A stretch of 64,000 bases of DNA, taken from positions 11,822,006 to 11,886,005 of the forward strand of contig CM012953.1 in the NCBI GenBank assembly GCA_000181795.3. Direction: 5' to 3'. Made by a program: the position numbers and the translations under genes. Numbering within the stretch: the stretch's first letter is position 1; each line of letters starts with the position of its first letter. Below, one piece after another: positions 27,868 to 41,659 of this stretch. Under the pieces are notes generated by a model that saw nothing but the letters and a program-made list of their open reading frames with translations, was not told where the DNA came from and ran no database searches. This DNA is from Trichinella spiralis (taxonomy: Eukaryota > Nematoda > Enoplea > Trichinellida > Trichinellidae).

Positions 27868-30401
27868 ATGAGCTGTGCAAAAGTTACCCAGCCGGTTTGC
27901 TTAGTGGTCATTGATGGATGGGGCATGTGCGGTTCAGCTAACGGTATGCGAAATTAATTATAATCATATGAATAATTATGCAGTGAGTGATTGCTTCTTT
28001 TTGACCAATTCAGGAAATGCTATCTGCAATGCTAAAACACCTGTGATGACGAGACTGTTCGGTGAGAATAGTACTCAGCTGGAAGCGCACGGTTTACACG
28101 TCGGCTTACCAGAAGGTCTTATGGGAAATTCTGAAGTGGGACATTTGAATATTGGTGCAGGACGTGTTGTTTATCAAGTAAGCTACTGCTTAACACAAAT
28201 CCAATTATATTATTAATTTCATTTTTTTCTTTTCTTTTATCCTTGAATATCTTGCAGTTTTTAAGTTATCCTTGTTATTGTTGTTGTTGTCATTGTTGTG
28301 CAAATTTAAATTTGATAATGTTATTTGTTTTTTATGTAAGCAAAATGTATGTATATGTAGATTCTATGCATCTTTTCTTTTCATATTGTAAAAAATATTT
28401 TTATTTTTTGATGAAAGCACAAATATAATTTGAATTTTTTTTATTTGGTATTGGTAAATTTGAATTTTAGGATATTGTTCGTATCAACATGGCAGTAACG
28501 TCTGGAAAAATCAAGGAAAATGCGACATTGGTGAACGCGTGCAAGAATGCGAGCAATAAAAATGGTCGCCTTCATTTGCTTGGATTGGTAATTGCATTGC
28601 AATCTGCATCTGGGATGTGGATTTTTTGTTCACATTTATAATTTGCGAATAAAAATATGCTTGTCGATTGGAGGTTAGCGACGGCGGTGTCCATTCTCAC
28701 ATCAAGCATATGTTCGGTTTACTTGAAGCGGCAAAATACCACAAAGTTCCAAAGTGTTTTATTCAATTCTTTTCTGATGGTCGTGATACGAGCCCGACAA
28801 GCGGAGGTTCGAGAATTGGTTTGACTTATTTGCATAAAATATTGTTTCTCTTTTAGTTCGATTCGTTGAAGAGGTTTTCAATTTCACGAAAAATATTCAG
28901 TATGGTCAACTGGCAACTGTAGTTGGACGTTATTATGCAATGGACAGAGATAAACGTTGGGAACGCAATCAAATTGCATACGAAGGCTTAGTAGCCGGTA
29001 GAGGAGAAAAAGCAACTGAAGATACACTTATAGAGGTTGATAAATATTAATTTTGTATAAATATATATATAAATGTGTTTTTTAATGTTTATTTTGTATT
29101 TTATATGATTTGCATTTCATAGGTGATAAAGAAAAGTTATGACAACAATGTGACTGATGAATTTTTAAAACCAATCATTGTGAACGATGAAGGGCGCATA
29201 AAAGGTATCCATATACTACGATGTGGATTCATCTTCGTTTTTTTTTGTTTTGTTTTGTTTTGCATATTCATTTTCTTATTTTAGATGATGATACTCTGAT
29301 ATTTTTTGATTATCGAGCTGACCGTATGCGACAGATTGTAGAAGCATTTGGCATTAAACGAAATTTCGAAACTGATGTTGCACATCCAAAAAATCTTGTA
29401 CTAAACTTTTCTTTTTTACACACACGCACATATATATTGCAATTATCAATGCCATTTTTTTGCACTTTAGTACATCTCTTGCATGACACAATATAACAAA
29501 GATTTTACATTTCCATTGCTTTTTCCTCCTGAATCGCACAAGAATGTTTTGGCCGAATGGTTGGCTGCTAACAGTATTCCTCAGTTTCACTGTGCTGGTA
29601 TGGTTTAGAGAGTTCTATGTGCAATATTTTGCATGAAAATTAATTACAATTTACAGAAACTGAAAAGTATGCGCACGTGACATTTTTCTTTAACGGTGGA
29701 CGCGAGGCTCCATTTGATCACGAAGATAGACTGATGATACCATCGCCGAAAGTGGCTACTTATGACTTGAAACCAGAAATGAGTTGCATGGAAGTTGGTT
29801 CCAAAGTATGTATATGTATATATGGTTTTGGTGTTCATTTTTTGAGTTTTGTTTTTGTAGATGGCTGAAATTATTCGAACAAAGAATTATCCGTTTGTTA
29901 TGTGTAATTTTGCTCCACCGGATATGGTTGGTCACACAGGCATTTACGAGGCAGCGGTGAAAGCTTGTGAAGCAACTGGTAAGCATTTTACCTGCATGTA
30001 ATAATATAACAATGTGCATTTTGCTTATATGTATGTATGCATGTGTGTGTTTTTTAAATAAATAGATTGTGCTATTGGTTTGGTTGAAAAAGCTTGTCAA
30101 GAAGCTGGTTATGTTTTAATGATCACTGCCGATCATGGAAATGCGGAGCAGATGTTCGATCCAAAAGGAGGCAAACATACAGCGCATACGTGCAATCGAG
30201 GTATTTGCTGGCAATTATTACAGTAGGGTTAATTTTTGATTTTGATTTTTAGTTCCATTCATCTCGACTGGCAAACGACGTCTGATGGCAAAACTGCCCG
30301 ATCGCGAACCCGCTTTATGCGACGTTGCACCAACAGTGCTCGATCAAATGGGCTTGGCAATTCCCAGTGAAATGGGAGGAAAATCTCTGTTGCAAAATTG
30401 A
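27868..30401 (+). CDS. 2,3-bisphosphoglycerate-independent phosphoglycerate mutase, 12 exons, 513 aa
   Basis: Exons 27868-27943, 28014-28177, 28471-28587, 28674-28806, 28857-29035, 29123-29204, 29285-29397, 29471-29597, 29657-29805, 29861-29978, 30066-30200, 30253-30401; phases agree throughout. It interconverts 3- and 2-phosphoglycerate in glycolysis in the cytosol, using two metal ions and a phosphoserine intermediate. It belongs to the alkaline-phosphatase superfamily and is unrelated to the cofactor-dependent enzyme of vertebrates. Seen: VVIDGWGM with the metal-binding Asp (16), the nucleophile in MGNSEVGH (Ser 65), [16 protein letters not shown]-like [44 protein letters not shown] and [10 protein letters not shown] followed by HTAHT. 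Length and every active-site block are typical, and the protein is probably complete. Nematodes are known to depend on this form. Confidence 0.96.
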
Positions 30402-33400
30402 ATGTCTAAACTGAAGATTAAAAATTAGTTTAGTGATTTAAATTCCAGTGTCGATTTACTACATTTATTTATTATATCCATAGACAACAGCATTATTAAT
30501 TAATTTTTCTATAGTTGATACTTTTCCGTGATATATATATATATGCATGTTTATGATGAAAAAGTTTTTCCCATTTAGGAATAAGTATGAATTATTTATA
30601 ATCAATTTGGAAATTGAAACGGTAGATTTGTGAGTATATTTTTAATTAATTTGTCATCAGTTGGAAATTTTTCATAAATAATCTATTTACATGTGTGAAA
30701 ATGTTTTTATTATTTTCATGTTCGTATTTATTATTTCATATTCTTTGCATAGGTTAGTTTAATTTCCGATTTTTAATAAATGCTACGAAATTACTTCGTT
30801 CACATGATTTGTAATAAAAATATTTTTTAATTTAAAGTTAATTTTGTAATTGAAATTTTAAACTTTTTCAAGTTTAAATTCCAAAGTGATAAATTATTCC
30901 CCAATGGGCAACATGCAGTAAATGTATTTATTTTATTAACCCTATTCATTTTAATTATGAAATAAAATATAGTGTTGTAAATTGTTGAAAAAATTTTTTT
31001 CTTGCATTAATCAATTTCGATATTTTTCATTAACAATTTAATAATAGTTGTTTCTGTGTTAGCATTTGATGCTTTTCAGCGATGAAAAGGAGATAACAGT
31101 AAACAAAGTGTCCAATTGACAATGTTAAAATGCAAACGACCTGCTTGTGCAAAGCCAGTAAAATAATGCAATAATTCATAAACAAATATTAATTCACAAG
31201 TTAATTGAATAATAATAATAAATTTTTCGAAAGTAGAAAATATTCTATCCAAATGAGACTGAGAAAATGAAATAAAATTCAAATAGCTATAATTTTAAAA
31301 GTTCAGCAGCTGTACGTGATAAATTCAGTTGAACAGCAAGTTAGTAGTTTAGTCGTAGCTTCAGTATTGAATATCAGACTAGTGATCGGATAAATCAGAT
31401 AAGCACAATAGCGACCTTAATCTGAGTTTTGGTATTTTTGTCTTTTTTTGCAATTTTTTTTGATACAGATTTTTCAACTGATTTTCAACGTTACCAAGGT
31501 GAAAAATTTGAACTACTTTGTCATTAATTAATTAATTTTCAATAAATTAATAAATTACAACGGCGTTTGATAATAAAAATTATTGAAGATTAATAACTGC
31601 TTGAAAAATGTCATTCAAAATAGGATAATTGTAGATATCAAATACTACTACCACTAATAATAATAATAATAGTGTTGTTGTAGTTATGAATGGATGCCAA
31701 TTTAAAATTGCGTAATAATTTATAAAGTGTAACTAGATGCAAATTTGGTGGAAATAAGACAGGCGGCAAATTATACGGCAAAAGGTCATGAACGTGTTCC
31801 TGGCACTGATTTCTTCTCCAAAACGTGCTCGCAATGTGTGCTGCAGCTTATGGAAGCTGCTAGCTTCACCAGTACGTCAACCGGTATTGTTGCATGGCTT
31901 CGTCAAATCTCCAATTGATAAAATTTTCACTTCCACAAAATGAACCTTTTTTTGGAAAATAAAAAAATTTTATTGTTAAAAAATATTTCAAATCAACGCT
32001 CTCTGTTTTTTGCATGCAAATAAAAATGCATATAGCACAAAATTTTTGGAAATAAAACACGCTCTGAAATGAAAGTTCATCTCGCTTTTTAAAAATGAAG
32101 AAGAAAAAAAGAATACATTAATAATAATTGATTATCATTTATCAAACTGTAAAATGTAAATTGAAAATTGTGAACTTTTATATTGAAATTATTTCACTTC
32201 TTTTTTCAGCTGCTATTTTACTCACTTATTTCTTAATGTAGAGAAGCATAAATATGTCTCTGTGATAGAGATGAAATTGATTAATATGCTTATTAATTGA
32301 AATTATGAGAAAGTTGAAAATTATAAAATGAAAACTGCAATTGTTATCAAAAAATTAAAAATCAAGCAGATCAGAGGTAAGAATAAAAAGTAAAAAAATA
32401 AACACCCGCCAAAATTTACAGAAAAAAAGTATTCAAAACACATTTGAAGTATTTCTAAAAATCAAAAATTGCATATGAAAAAAAATTGCTTGAAATAAAT
32501 TCATGTTGAAGAGTTTAATATGCTTTTTTTTATTTTAAAAAAAGTGACGCTGAACTCATGAACAAGTGATGAAGATGAGAGCAGAAAAGAAAAAGCAGGT
32601 TTGCTTATTTTCTTACGGTCTATTTTTTCAGGTTTCTAAAGGGTAAAACAATTTGAATTTTTTCCAGACACATCTCAACACGGAGAGAGCAATAAAATGG
32701 AAAAAATTACCCAGATGCAGTTAAAATTAAAAAAAAGAAGGAGGCCTCAGCCTTTTTTCATGAAATTTTCTATTGTGACCAGTTCACCTGGACCAAAATA
32801 ATAATCAGGCAAATTCTGTTTCAAGGTTTCAGCAAGGACAAGCATCCATTTGCACAGAAAAACTACTTTTTTTCTTTTTTATTTTTTTCTGTGTTAAATG
32901 TAAAATATTTCATTAAATTGGAGCAAAAAAATTCTAAAGATAATTTCAAATGTAAATTTTACAAATAATTCTGAAAAGTTGAAATGAAATTGGGGAAAAA
33001 TGAAATAAATTTCGAAATCTTTTACTGCATGGAAAAGTATTAAACTCATGGAAATGCAAGTAAAATTAATATAAAATTATTGAATCGATTGCATCTGTAT
33101 TATTTTTCTTTTTTATTGAACGTTGTACTAAATTTGCTCGAAGATTTATTCTGAGATTAATTCTGTTAAGATAAAATTTATTCTTAGTATTCAACAAAAA
33201 TTTAATGTACACAGACTGTCAACATGAAGCAAGCATTCACGCGCCGTTATATTTCGTGAGATTCTTCTTACGCTATCACCAGTAAAGTTATATGCTTGAT
33301 AAAATTTAAAAATTTTCCCAATTTTTGTTACATTTTTGTAATAAAATATATGAAATGAACCCTTACTTTTAAAGCGGAAGAAATTGAGGAAAAAAGCTCC

Positions 33401-34678
33401 TGTGACGTTCACAAAAGATGAAAAATGACTTTTAAAATTTTTCCCCAAAAACGGTTGACATATCTGGTGCTGCATTATTTTAAATAAAGATAAAACTATT
33501 TTTTTTATTTCAATTTTTTAACAAACTGATGAACCGTTTGACAAAAATTCACCGGCTAATTTTCATTGTGACCATGAGTGAATAAATAATACGTTAGCTT
33601 GCAATTATCATATCTGAAAGATTCATGGACGAACGATCGTCGTGTGACAGGCATTTCCTGTTTTTATTTCTTCTCATCAAAATTGCATGAAAAGTTATTA
33701 TCATTTTTTATTTTCTATAAAATGCAAACAATACTGAGGTTGTGTGTTGAGAATTCATTTGAAAATTTTACTAAATATTAAAACAACAACAACAGCAATG
33801 AGAACAACAATAGATATGATAATAATAATAGCAAATATATGGGGAAAATACATTTTTTTAAAAAATAAATTAAAAAGCGAAAACGTAAAAAAGTAAAAAG
33901 ACAGACACAGCGGCATGAGCTTAAGAATCATTGCTAGCCTCAGGGTAGCTGTTGATGACGACATCAGTAAACGGTCATTTTGTAGTTCGTGAAAGCGGAA
34001 GGTCGGTGTGAATGTGCTCGCAGTCAGCCGGTGGAACTGTTCGTTCTGGTCTAACGACACTTTTATGCTGACTTTCTTGTTGTCAAAATTGAAATAACTG
34101 ATTTGCTCACCGTGTCATACATACCTGCGTGTGCGCAATGAATGATCAAACAGGCAGGCAGGCATCATGAATTATAATACCGACTATTATTATTAATTTT
34201 CACCTGTCTTTCTCTTATCTTATTAATTTGTCTGCGCTAATTTATTTCATTGCACATTTGGTCCTTGTTTTCTGCTTTTTTTCCCATACTTCTTTCCACT
34301 TTATTTCATTATATCGTCTTCTTCCATGCACGCATGTATCAGTTTTGTTCATCCCCTTTACAAAAGCTTCACCTCTCTGTGAATCGTTCATTTCTATTTT
34401 CACTTGGATCTCATTGTTGAATAAAACTGTTTCACAAACAACTGAACATTCATATATTTTATACACAACTTAATAAATTCACATATCACATACTACACAC
34501 TACATATTACACACATATATATATATATATACATATATATATGTACTACTACCTTGTTTAGCTACTTATTATATATATATATATACATATCGTATGCTAT
34601 TTTCTTCTTTTCATCCTGTGCAAGAAAATTTTTCATTCATTTTTCAACAAAACAATTAATACTGGCTGATCAGTAATT
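30402..34678. other. Intergenic interval downstream of phosphoglycerate mutase
   Basis: Very AT-rich. AATAAA at about 30775-30780 is a possible poly(A) signal for the mutase gene. A patch at 31740-31960 is described separately. Nothing else can be supported except AT microsatellites just before the metalloproteinase (34510-34590). Confidence 0.5.
31788..31949 (+). other. Small unassigned ORF in an isolated GC-richer patch
   Basis: ATG at 31788 opens about 53 codons (MNVFLALISSPKRARNVC...) ending TGA near 31949. A second frame across 31733-31918 is also open (RQAANYTAKGHERVPGTD). Base composition stands out from the flanks, but I recognise neither product and see no splice partners. It could be a short peptide gene or part of an old transposon. 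Confidence 0.15.
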
Positions 34679-37674
34679 ATGGATGTGGTCAGTTGGGGAT
34701 CGTTCTTCTGGATACTTGCTTTCACTATTATACCATGCGCTGCTTTTCCATTGAACTGGCGTTTGTTATCTGTCGCTCAAATAGATTTACCATGTTCCCC
34801 TCTTCCACTGGCAGTGGATTTTCACCCGCACAAAAAAATATCTTGCAACACAACAGAAAGTAATGATAATTTTATTCAAAATAACAACAACAATAATAAT
34901 AATAATCAAAAATTGATGCACCATTCAGCAGCAGTTGATCATCTGATGCGAACTCATCAACGTACCAGGCATCGACGTAAGAAGCTTAACTTGATCAAAG
35001 AAGCTTTGGTAAGTGCAATTTAAAAGAATTTAAATTTTTTACATAACGTAATTTTTAATATTCATCTTCAAATCATCCAATAATGATAACTTTATACCTC
35101 TTAATCTTATGAGAATTGAAGAAATTATCAATAAATACGCCCAAGGTCGTTGTAATGATCAATTATATGTGAGATGAATGTTTCAGATAGCATTGAAATT
35201 ATGTAACAACAATGAAGCATCATTTTTCATTTCTAGCATTTAATTTCAGTATATATGTAATGCAAACTTTCTAAAATTTAACTGTAAATGGCTAATTATT
35301 GCACACATTATTAAAACTTATTAACAAAAAAGGAATTTATAATAATATTTTTTCCTGCTTTATCAAAACAACATGAGTTACCTGTATTTTAAGAAAATTC
35401 ATTCTTTGTTGGACAACTAATGTTTTTTTTTAAAATATATCTCGATTGGATGTTTTAGTCAAATTTTACTAATACACTTTATCCCAATTTATTTTAGTTC
35501 AATATCTTTGAATTACACTATATTTTAAAATGTAAAATAGCCAAAATTCATCTGTATATATATAAATAAGAAAATATGGTCATTGTTTAAATAAAGTTAT
35601 GAATGTAAAGAAGTGAAATTTATAAGCACAATTATTAAATCATTGTCAGTTCAACAGATGCGAATCTGTTTTTTTTAAATATTTTGCATTTCATATGAAA
35701 TTGCAGATTTCCATGGGTATTTTTTATCAAACGCTTATAATTCTCGTCAAGATATACTTGATAAATATATTTCAAAAAAATGCTTTCTACAGATATATCT
35801 TCGAAAATATGGCTACTTAAAAGATGGTGCAACAGCAAAAAGTGTTGAAGCAGCGCTGAAGTATTGTTTAATGATGTGCAAATGAATAAATTTCCATTAA
35901 CTCTGCAATTATAGAACTTTCCAAGAAACGGCTGGAATTCAACAAACTGGAGAACTTGATGGCATTACAGTTGAACATTTGAGAAAAAGTCGATGCGGAA
36001 ATTCAGACATTGATCAACGTATAATATCGTTGAGCAGTAGAAAAAAGCGTTTCAGTAAGATCAGTGCTTTGATGAACATAGCAAATATTCAAATTTATTA
36101 TTTAATTTTAGCTCAGGTTAGTAAATGGGTAGGCAGAGTTGATCACAATGATTTGCTTCATTTAAAATGGAAAATAAACAAATTTTCAAACAAAATGCCA
36201 GTTGATGAAACAAAGTAAATAATAATTAAGTTTGGCGATCATTAATTATTGATGATATATTATTAAGCACAACGAGTTTTAGAAATGTGGTCAAGAGAGC
36301 TCTTCAAATTTGGTCTGATCAACTAGCAATTCCATCTATAAGAAATGTAAAACTTTTGTTTACCGAATCGAAACATGACAGTGATGCTGATATTGGAATC
36401 ATGTGGGCTTCAGGTGAACATGGTGACGAGTATCCTTTTGATGGAGGTATATTTTATGTTTTTTCTCATTTCATTTCACATTACTATCATTATTTGTAAA
36501 ACTATCGTAAATATTCAATTTTATAATCTTAAAATTAAAAAAATAAAAATAAAATAAAGAAATTAAAGTAACTTATCTGCATGTGTATTGTAGATTAATG
36601 TTTCGAAGAGGTAATAGCTGAATTTAAGATTAGCTGTTATTAAGAGTAAACAAATTTTACAGCTGGAAATTCGAGCAACATTTTGGCACATACCTTCTAT
36701 CCGAACTATCAACCATCCGGTACTTTGAACGGTGATATTCATTTCGACGAAAGTGAAAATTGGACGCTGGATCTAAATGGAAAGACTACGGATTCATACT
36801 TTCCATATGTACTGGTGCATGAAATTGGCCATGCCCTTGGCCTAGGCCATTCTAAAAGGCAGGATGCGGTAATGAATCCAATATACAAGCAAATACCACT
36901 ATCTAGCATCAATCTTGATATTGATGACAAATGTGCTCTAAACTGGAACTACAGTAAATTATTAAATAATAAGAAATTCAGCTGCAAACTGTTTCAGCTA
37001 TTTGCATTTTAGTCGGACCATCGAATATTTGTCTGTTTGTTTGGTTGATGGTGGAACTTCTCCCTCGCGCTAGGAGCAACAGCTTATTGTCTGTACAAAA
37101 TGCACCAAGTAATCACTTCAAATTTTGAAAATATTGAAAATAATTTATGAATTTTATTTATACAATCAAGTGTCACTCGAAAAGGCTCTCCTTCAGCCGA
37201 TGCGTTTACGAAAATCCAATTCAGAGTCCAATACTGAAGCACACGAAGACATAGGTGAGGAAAAATGTAGTGGAAAAATTAAAATTTTTATTTAAATCAA
37301 AATTTGAATTTCAAAATTTTAAGACTGGTCATTGGTGAAATGCACCGAAGATAATCAACTGAAAAATATTTTGCACACGCTTCTAAAAGAAAATTTAAAC
37401 TTGTCCAACAAAGACGCTGCTCATTTGGGTATTTCAATTTTGTTGCTTTTTATTTTTTGATATGAATATTGAAAAAAATGTTATGCTTGTTCCAGGAGAA
37501 AAGCTGTGCAAATTTCTTGACGGACAACGCTTGAAATCCGGTGAACAAAAGATGAAGAAAAATATTGAAAGCGTATGGCATAAGAAAGTTTTTCAGAGAG
37601 AATTTCAATTTAAAACAGATGAAACGGAACTACTCAACGATCTTCTGTTTTCCATATTAAACAAGGAAAAATGA
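34679..37674 (+). CDS. Secreted matrix metalloproteinase with novel C-terminal region, 10 exons, 519 aa
   Basis: Exons 34679-35008, 35793-35860, 35915-36054, 36112-36214, 36283-36446, 36663-36953, 37013-37108, 37171-37254, 37324-37428, 37496-37674; phases agree. Domain order: signal peptide (1 to about 22), a low-complexity pre-region with nine Asn in a row and basic RHRRKK, a peptidoglycan-binding-like propeptide (YLRKYGYLKDGAT to TGELDG), and the cysteine switch RKSRCGNSD (Cys about 160). Then RKKR (175-178), a furin-type site, and the M10 catalytic domain with zinc motif HEIGHALGLGH (about 321-331) and Met-turn DAVMNPIY. Expected role: extracellular protein cleavage, possibly matrix or cuticle remodelling. 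Instead of hemopexin repeats there is a hydrophobic stretch (SNICLFVWLMVELLP) and about 150 residues I do not recognise. The last four exons are weaker than the catalytic core; the protein could also stop at 37010 if intron 6 is retained. Confidence 0.85.
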
Positions 37675-38783
37675 ACTGGAAAATATGCATGTAAAAGGAA
37701 GTTGAACAAATTTGAAAATTTGTAAAATCATGCATTGTCTCACTTGACGCTGGTCGTCGGATGTTAAGCATCACTTACAGGACTGTTGACGGCGCCACTG
37801 CAAAGATGCTAATGGTTCAAATTGTTATTTGCTTCTCATTTCACGAAAGCGACTTTACTGTTGATCTAAAAAAGGCTTTAAATTATTTAAATTGTTTATA
37901 AAAATTAAAAAGAAAACATTTTTTCCCGGTTTTAGAGATTTTTTGCATTTTGAAAATGTTTCATTGATTCTTCACATGTGCAAGAATAGTTGCTCGTTGT
38001 AAAATGAAAAAGCAGAAGAGCTTTTCTAGTTTTTCATTCATCTTCATTCATTGCGCTAACATTGTTGATAAATTTTTGTTCATTTCGCTTTCACATTAAA
38101 TGTGTGTCGATATGTGTGATATTCATTTTTTTATTCATAAATCTGACTGCAAAATTGATGATAATACTCTGATTTTAATTGATTGAAATGCAAAGAAATG
38201 CTCAATTCATCTAGTTTAGTTTTCATTTTAAAATACTGCTTAATTTTTAATCAAAATTAAATATCAAACAGTCTCATTAAACAAATTATTATTTTCAAAA
38301 GCATGATATAACAAAACACTCATTTTTACTGATATCAATATTGCTCTGCTAACATACACTGATAAAAGCGTTTAGCATGTTTTCAGTGTAAACAACAAAG
38401 CGGACGGTTCTGTTCTACCAGTTCATTTTATCAAAAATCTAAATAATAATATTAACACAAAATGCATCATTTTTTAAATAATCCAATTCAGAATGAATAT
38501 CATGATACATCATCTATGAAATTTTTAGATGCCATTTATTTAAAAAGAAAACATTCACATCAGCATTATGTGGCAAATCATATTTTACTCTACTCTGTAA
38601 ATTCAGAATATTACAATACTAATAATTTAAAATGTTTCTGCTATATTTCAATGATTTATTTCAAAACAATTAATGAAATTTCAAAGCTTATGTATTTCTG
38701 CAAAAATTAACATAAAAATTAATACCTGCGTTTCTTACTGTAGCCCATTGAATAATTTTAGGTTCCAAAGAGCAGCATAACAA
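37675..38783. other. Intergenic interval upstream of SNU13
   Basis: AT-rich, no supported exon. The last bases (TTGAATAATTTTAG, ending 38760) look like a trans-splice or 5' UTR acceptor 23 bases before the SNU13 ATG. Confidence 0.4.
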
Positions 38784-40077
38784 ATGGTATTATTTATATT
38801 TTACTTTCATTAACTTCATGTATATAAAGTTCTTTATTAATGTTTATTTTTTTTAGTCTGACGAAGTAAATCCGAAGGCGTTTCCATTGGCCAACGTTGA
38901 ACTGTCGCAAAAAATTCTTGACCTCATTCAGCAATCGGTCAATTACAGACAAATAAAGAAAGGTGCAAATGAAGGTATTTTAAGTTTTAAAATTGGAATT
39001 TTTAATATTTTAACTTATGATTCTTTTTGCTAATTTGGTCGGGAAGCAAAATATTTAAAATTTTCATAATAATTACTTGAAAGGCGGACATTTTAATGCT
39101 GACGATGATTTTGTTTTGTATGTTCTAAATTATTCAGTAATTCTGCTTTGATGATTTTATTTTATGGTTTTAAAGTTAAGTTTAGAAACTTGAACAGTGG
39201 TAATTTACTTTGCTTCATAATGTTGCGTATAATGTGTCTGTTTTATATATGTGATTTTATTAATCGGTTTGGTTTTCTTCACTATTGTTAAAGATACTAA
39301 AATGTTTCTAAAAAAACCGTTAATTGTTTTCATTTTGTTTTGCAAATGTACTAGTGCAGAAAAGTATGTTTCAGCTACTAAGACTCTTAATCGAGGTATA
39401 GCCGAGTTAATAGTTTTGGCTGCTGACGCAGAACCGATAGAAATTGTACTACACCTACCTCTACTTTGCGAAGACAAAGTACGTCTATTTAGAAAGATAT
39501 TGTTGTAATTAGTAATTCATATCTTTTGTAGAACGTTCCGTATGTGTTTGTGAAATCAAAGGCAGGTAAATGCGAATTCTTTTTATCATTTTTATATCAT
39601 TTATATCATTTTTATTTGAACATGGAAGATTATATAGATTCAAATATAGAATAATATATGGAAGACTGCCTTTTGTAGGTTAATATTAAAATTAGAAATT
39701 ATACAACTTTCAAAATTTGTTTTAAGAGTTGAGATGTATAAAATTTTAAATTTATGAAAGAAATTATTAGCTACTGTTGCCCCACATCACTTGTTGATGG
39801 TAATAATGATATTTTCCATATTCTTTAAAGTTTTGAAATTGTTTTAGTCGAACAGTTAATCTTTATTTACATTTTCTTTACTGTAGTTGTTTTCATGCTT
39901 TGTCATTTGCATCATTTTTCGTATTTATTCATAAAATTTTTCTATGTCTTAGCTTTGGGGCGAGCGTGCGGAGTTTCGAGACCAGTAATTGCGTGCTCTG
40001 TGACTACTAACGAGGGTTCTCAACTGAAATCGCAGATACAACGAATTAAAGAAGAAGTTGAAAAGCTATTGATATGA
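38784..40077 (+). CDS. SNU13: SNU13 / 15.5K (NHP2L1) RNA-binding protein, 5 exons, 127 aa
   Basis: Exons 38784-38786 (ATG only), 38857-38974, 39375-39478, 39532-39565, 39953-40077. The product binds kink-turns in U4 snRNA and box C/D snoRNAs, so it acts in the U4/U6.U5 tri-snRNP and in rRNA methylation particles in the nucleus. Sequence is L7Ae-family throughout: [74 protein letters not shown] and [10 protein letters not shown]. Length equals that of the animal orthologues. The start is placed at ATG/GTATT because exon 2 begins in phase 0 at SDEVNP after a TTTTTTTTAG acceptor, exactly where the conserved protein needs its Met. AATAAA at 40175-40180 is the likely poly(A) signal. Confidence 0.95.
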
Positions 40078-41659
40078 TGTATATTTGATTTTTTTTCACG
40101 CAGAATGAGTGATACATTAGTTTTACGTGATAATACATTCAATTTAATCTTATTTGTTATGAATGGATGTATGCAATAAAACAAATCTGCCGAAAGTATA
40201 AAATATGATAACATTTTGTAATGGTTTGTTTGAAGGAAATTAATCACAGTCAAATGGCGATGTCAATATGAAGATGATTTGAGTATCTTAAAATTTCTGC
40301 CATTCCATTACTTTTACATTAGCAAATAAATAAAATATGCATTTATAAAAGGCAGTTAAGAACAAAATCCACTCTCAGATCTAGAATAAATACGTTGATA
40401 CATTTTGAATTTTGATTTTCATCTTAAACAAATAAATAAATATCATTATTAATATTCTTAATTGCAATGCCATAACTTTGAACGACTGAAGGTAATAGAA
40501 TAGTAAAAAGATGGCTTAACCTACCACTTTGTTATCTATATCCTCAAATATTGTTCCCTTGTCATTTGGACAGTTGTATTTCATATTTCTCAATAATCTA
40601 CTACTGGCGTTATTTCAATGCTCAAGCAGCAATGTTTTCATTTAAAAAATTTCACAGAAAAGTTTTTAAAAACTAATATAAAATGTCGAATGCATTATTG
40701 CAAATTTGATAGAATATTTTTTGTAAAATTTGGCAATGTATTTAACGCTTTGATTATAATTCAACGTAGGTGCTAATCAGTTTTTCATTATTAGAGACAA
40801 TTAAAATTGTACTTATTTACTTTCTAGTAAACTGACGTAATTGCCGCATTTTGAGATAAACGACGAAATGTAGTTTAATAAATAGCACCTTAATTATACT
40901 TGCATTTCACCATAAACAGCCATTAGTAATATTTTTATTTTCACTTTAGCAGTACTGAAAAATGAACAATAATTAAATGATGTCATTTATTTAAACGTAA
41001 ATAAAATCCATTTTTTCACTGATGTTATACTCCCAAGGTAGGAAAATTATTTTTATTACATAGCTTCCCTTAAAATATAAAAGAGGATGGTTTTGAAAAA
41101 TATGTGGAACTAACTTTCAATGAAGAAATAAGAGTATACAAATCGACTGAATTCATATAAATGATCGGCAGAATTATGAGAAAGAAAATGATGCTGTCAC
41201 GATTAATTACAACAACAAGAACAACACACATTTAACGTACACAAATATTTTATTTCAGACCACAGAACACAAAAATAGTCAAATGAACACTGAACAACAG
41301 CTACAATATTTTCCCAATTGCAATAATTATGAATAGAAAATGTTTTATAGGATGCGATATCTCCTTCTCTTCAAAGAAATAATCGTCCAAATAATTTGCT
41401 TTTCTGTGAACATGGCCTGGTAATCTGACTTTTCATTTGCTAGTTTTTTCCACCTTCTTTTCCTCGTTATCCATTTCAGGAATGTCTTTCTTTTCATTGT
41501 AGTCTCTGCGTCTGAATCTTGATCTTCTGTAGAACCGCTGAATCACTGCTCATCGACACTTTCTGCCTCTTTCTATTTCGAATGTATTTTTATTTTCCAT
41601 TTTTTCAAGTTTGCATTAAATAATTTCGGCTTTATCGTACATCAGTACAACAGTATACT
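40078..41659. other. Intergenic interval after SNU13
   Basis: Apart from the SNU13 poly(A) signal, nothing coding is seen. The right part may include the unmapped left end of the transposase remnant that follows. Confidence 0.4.
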
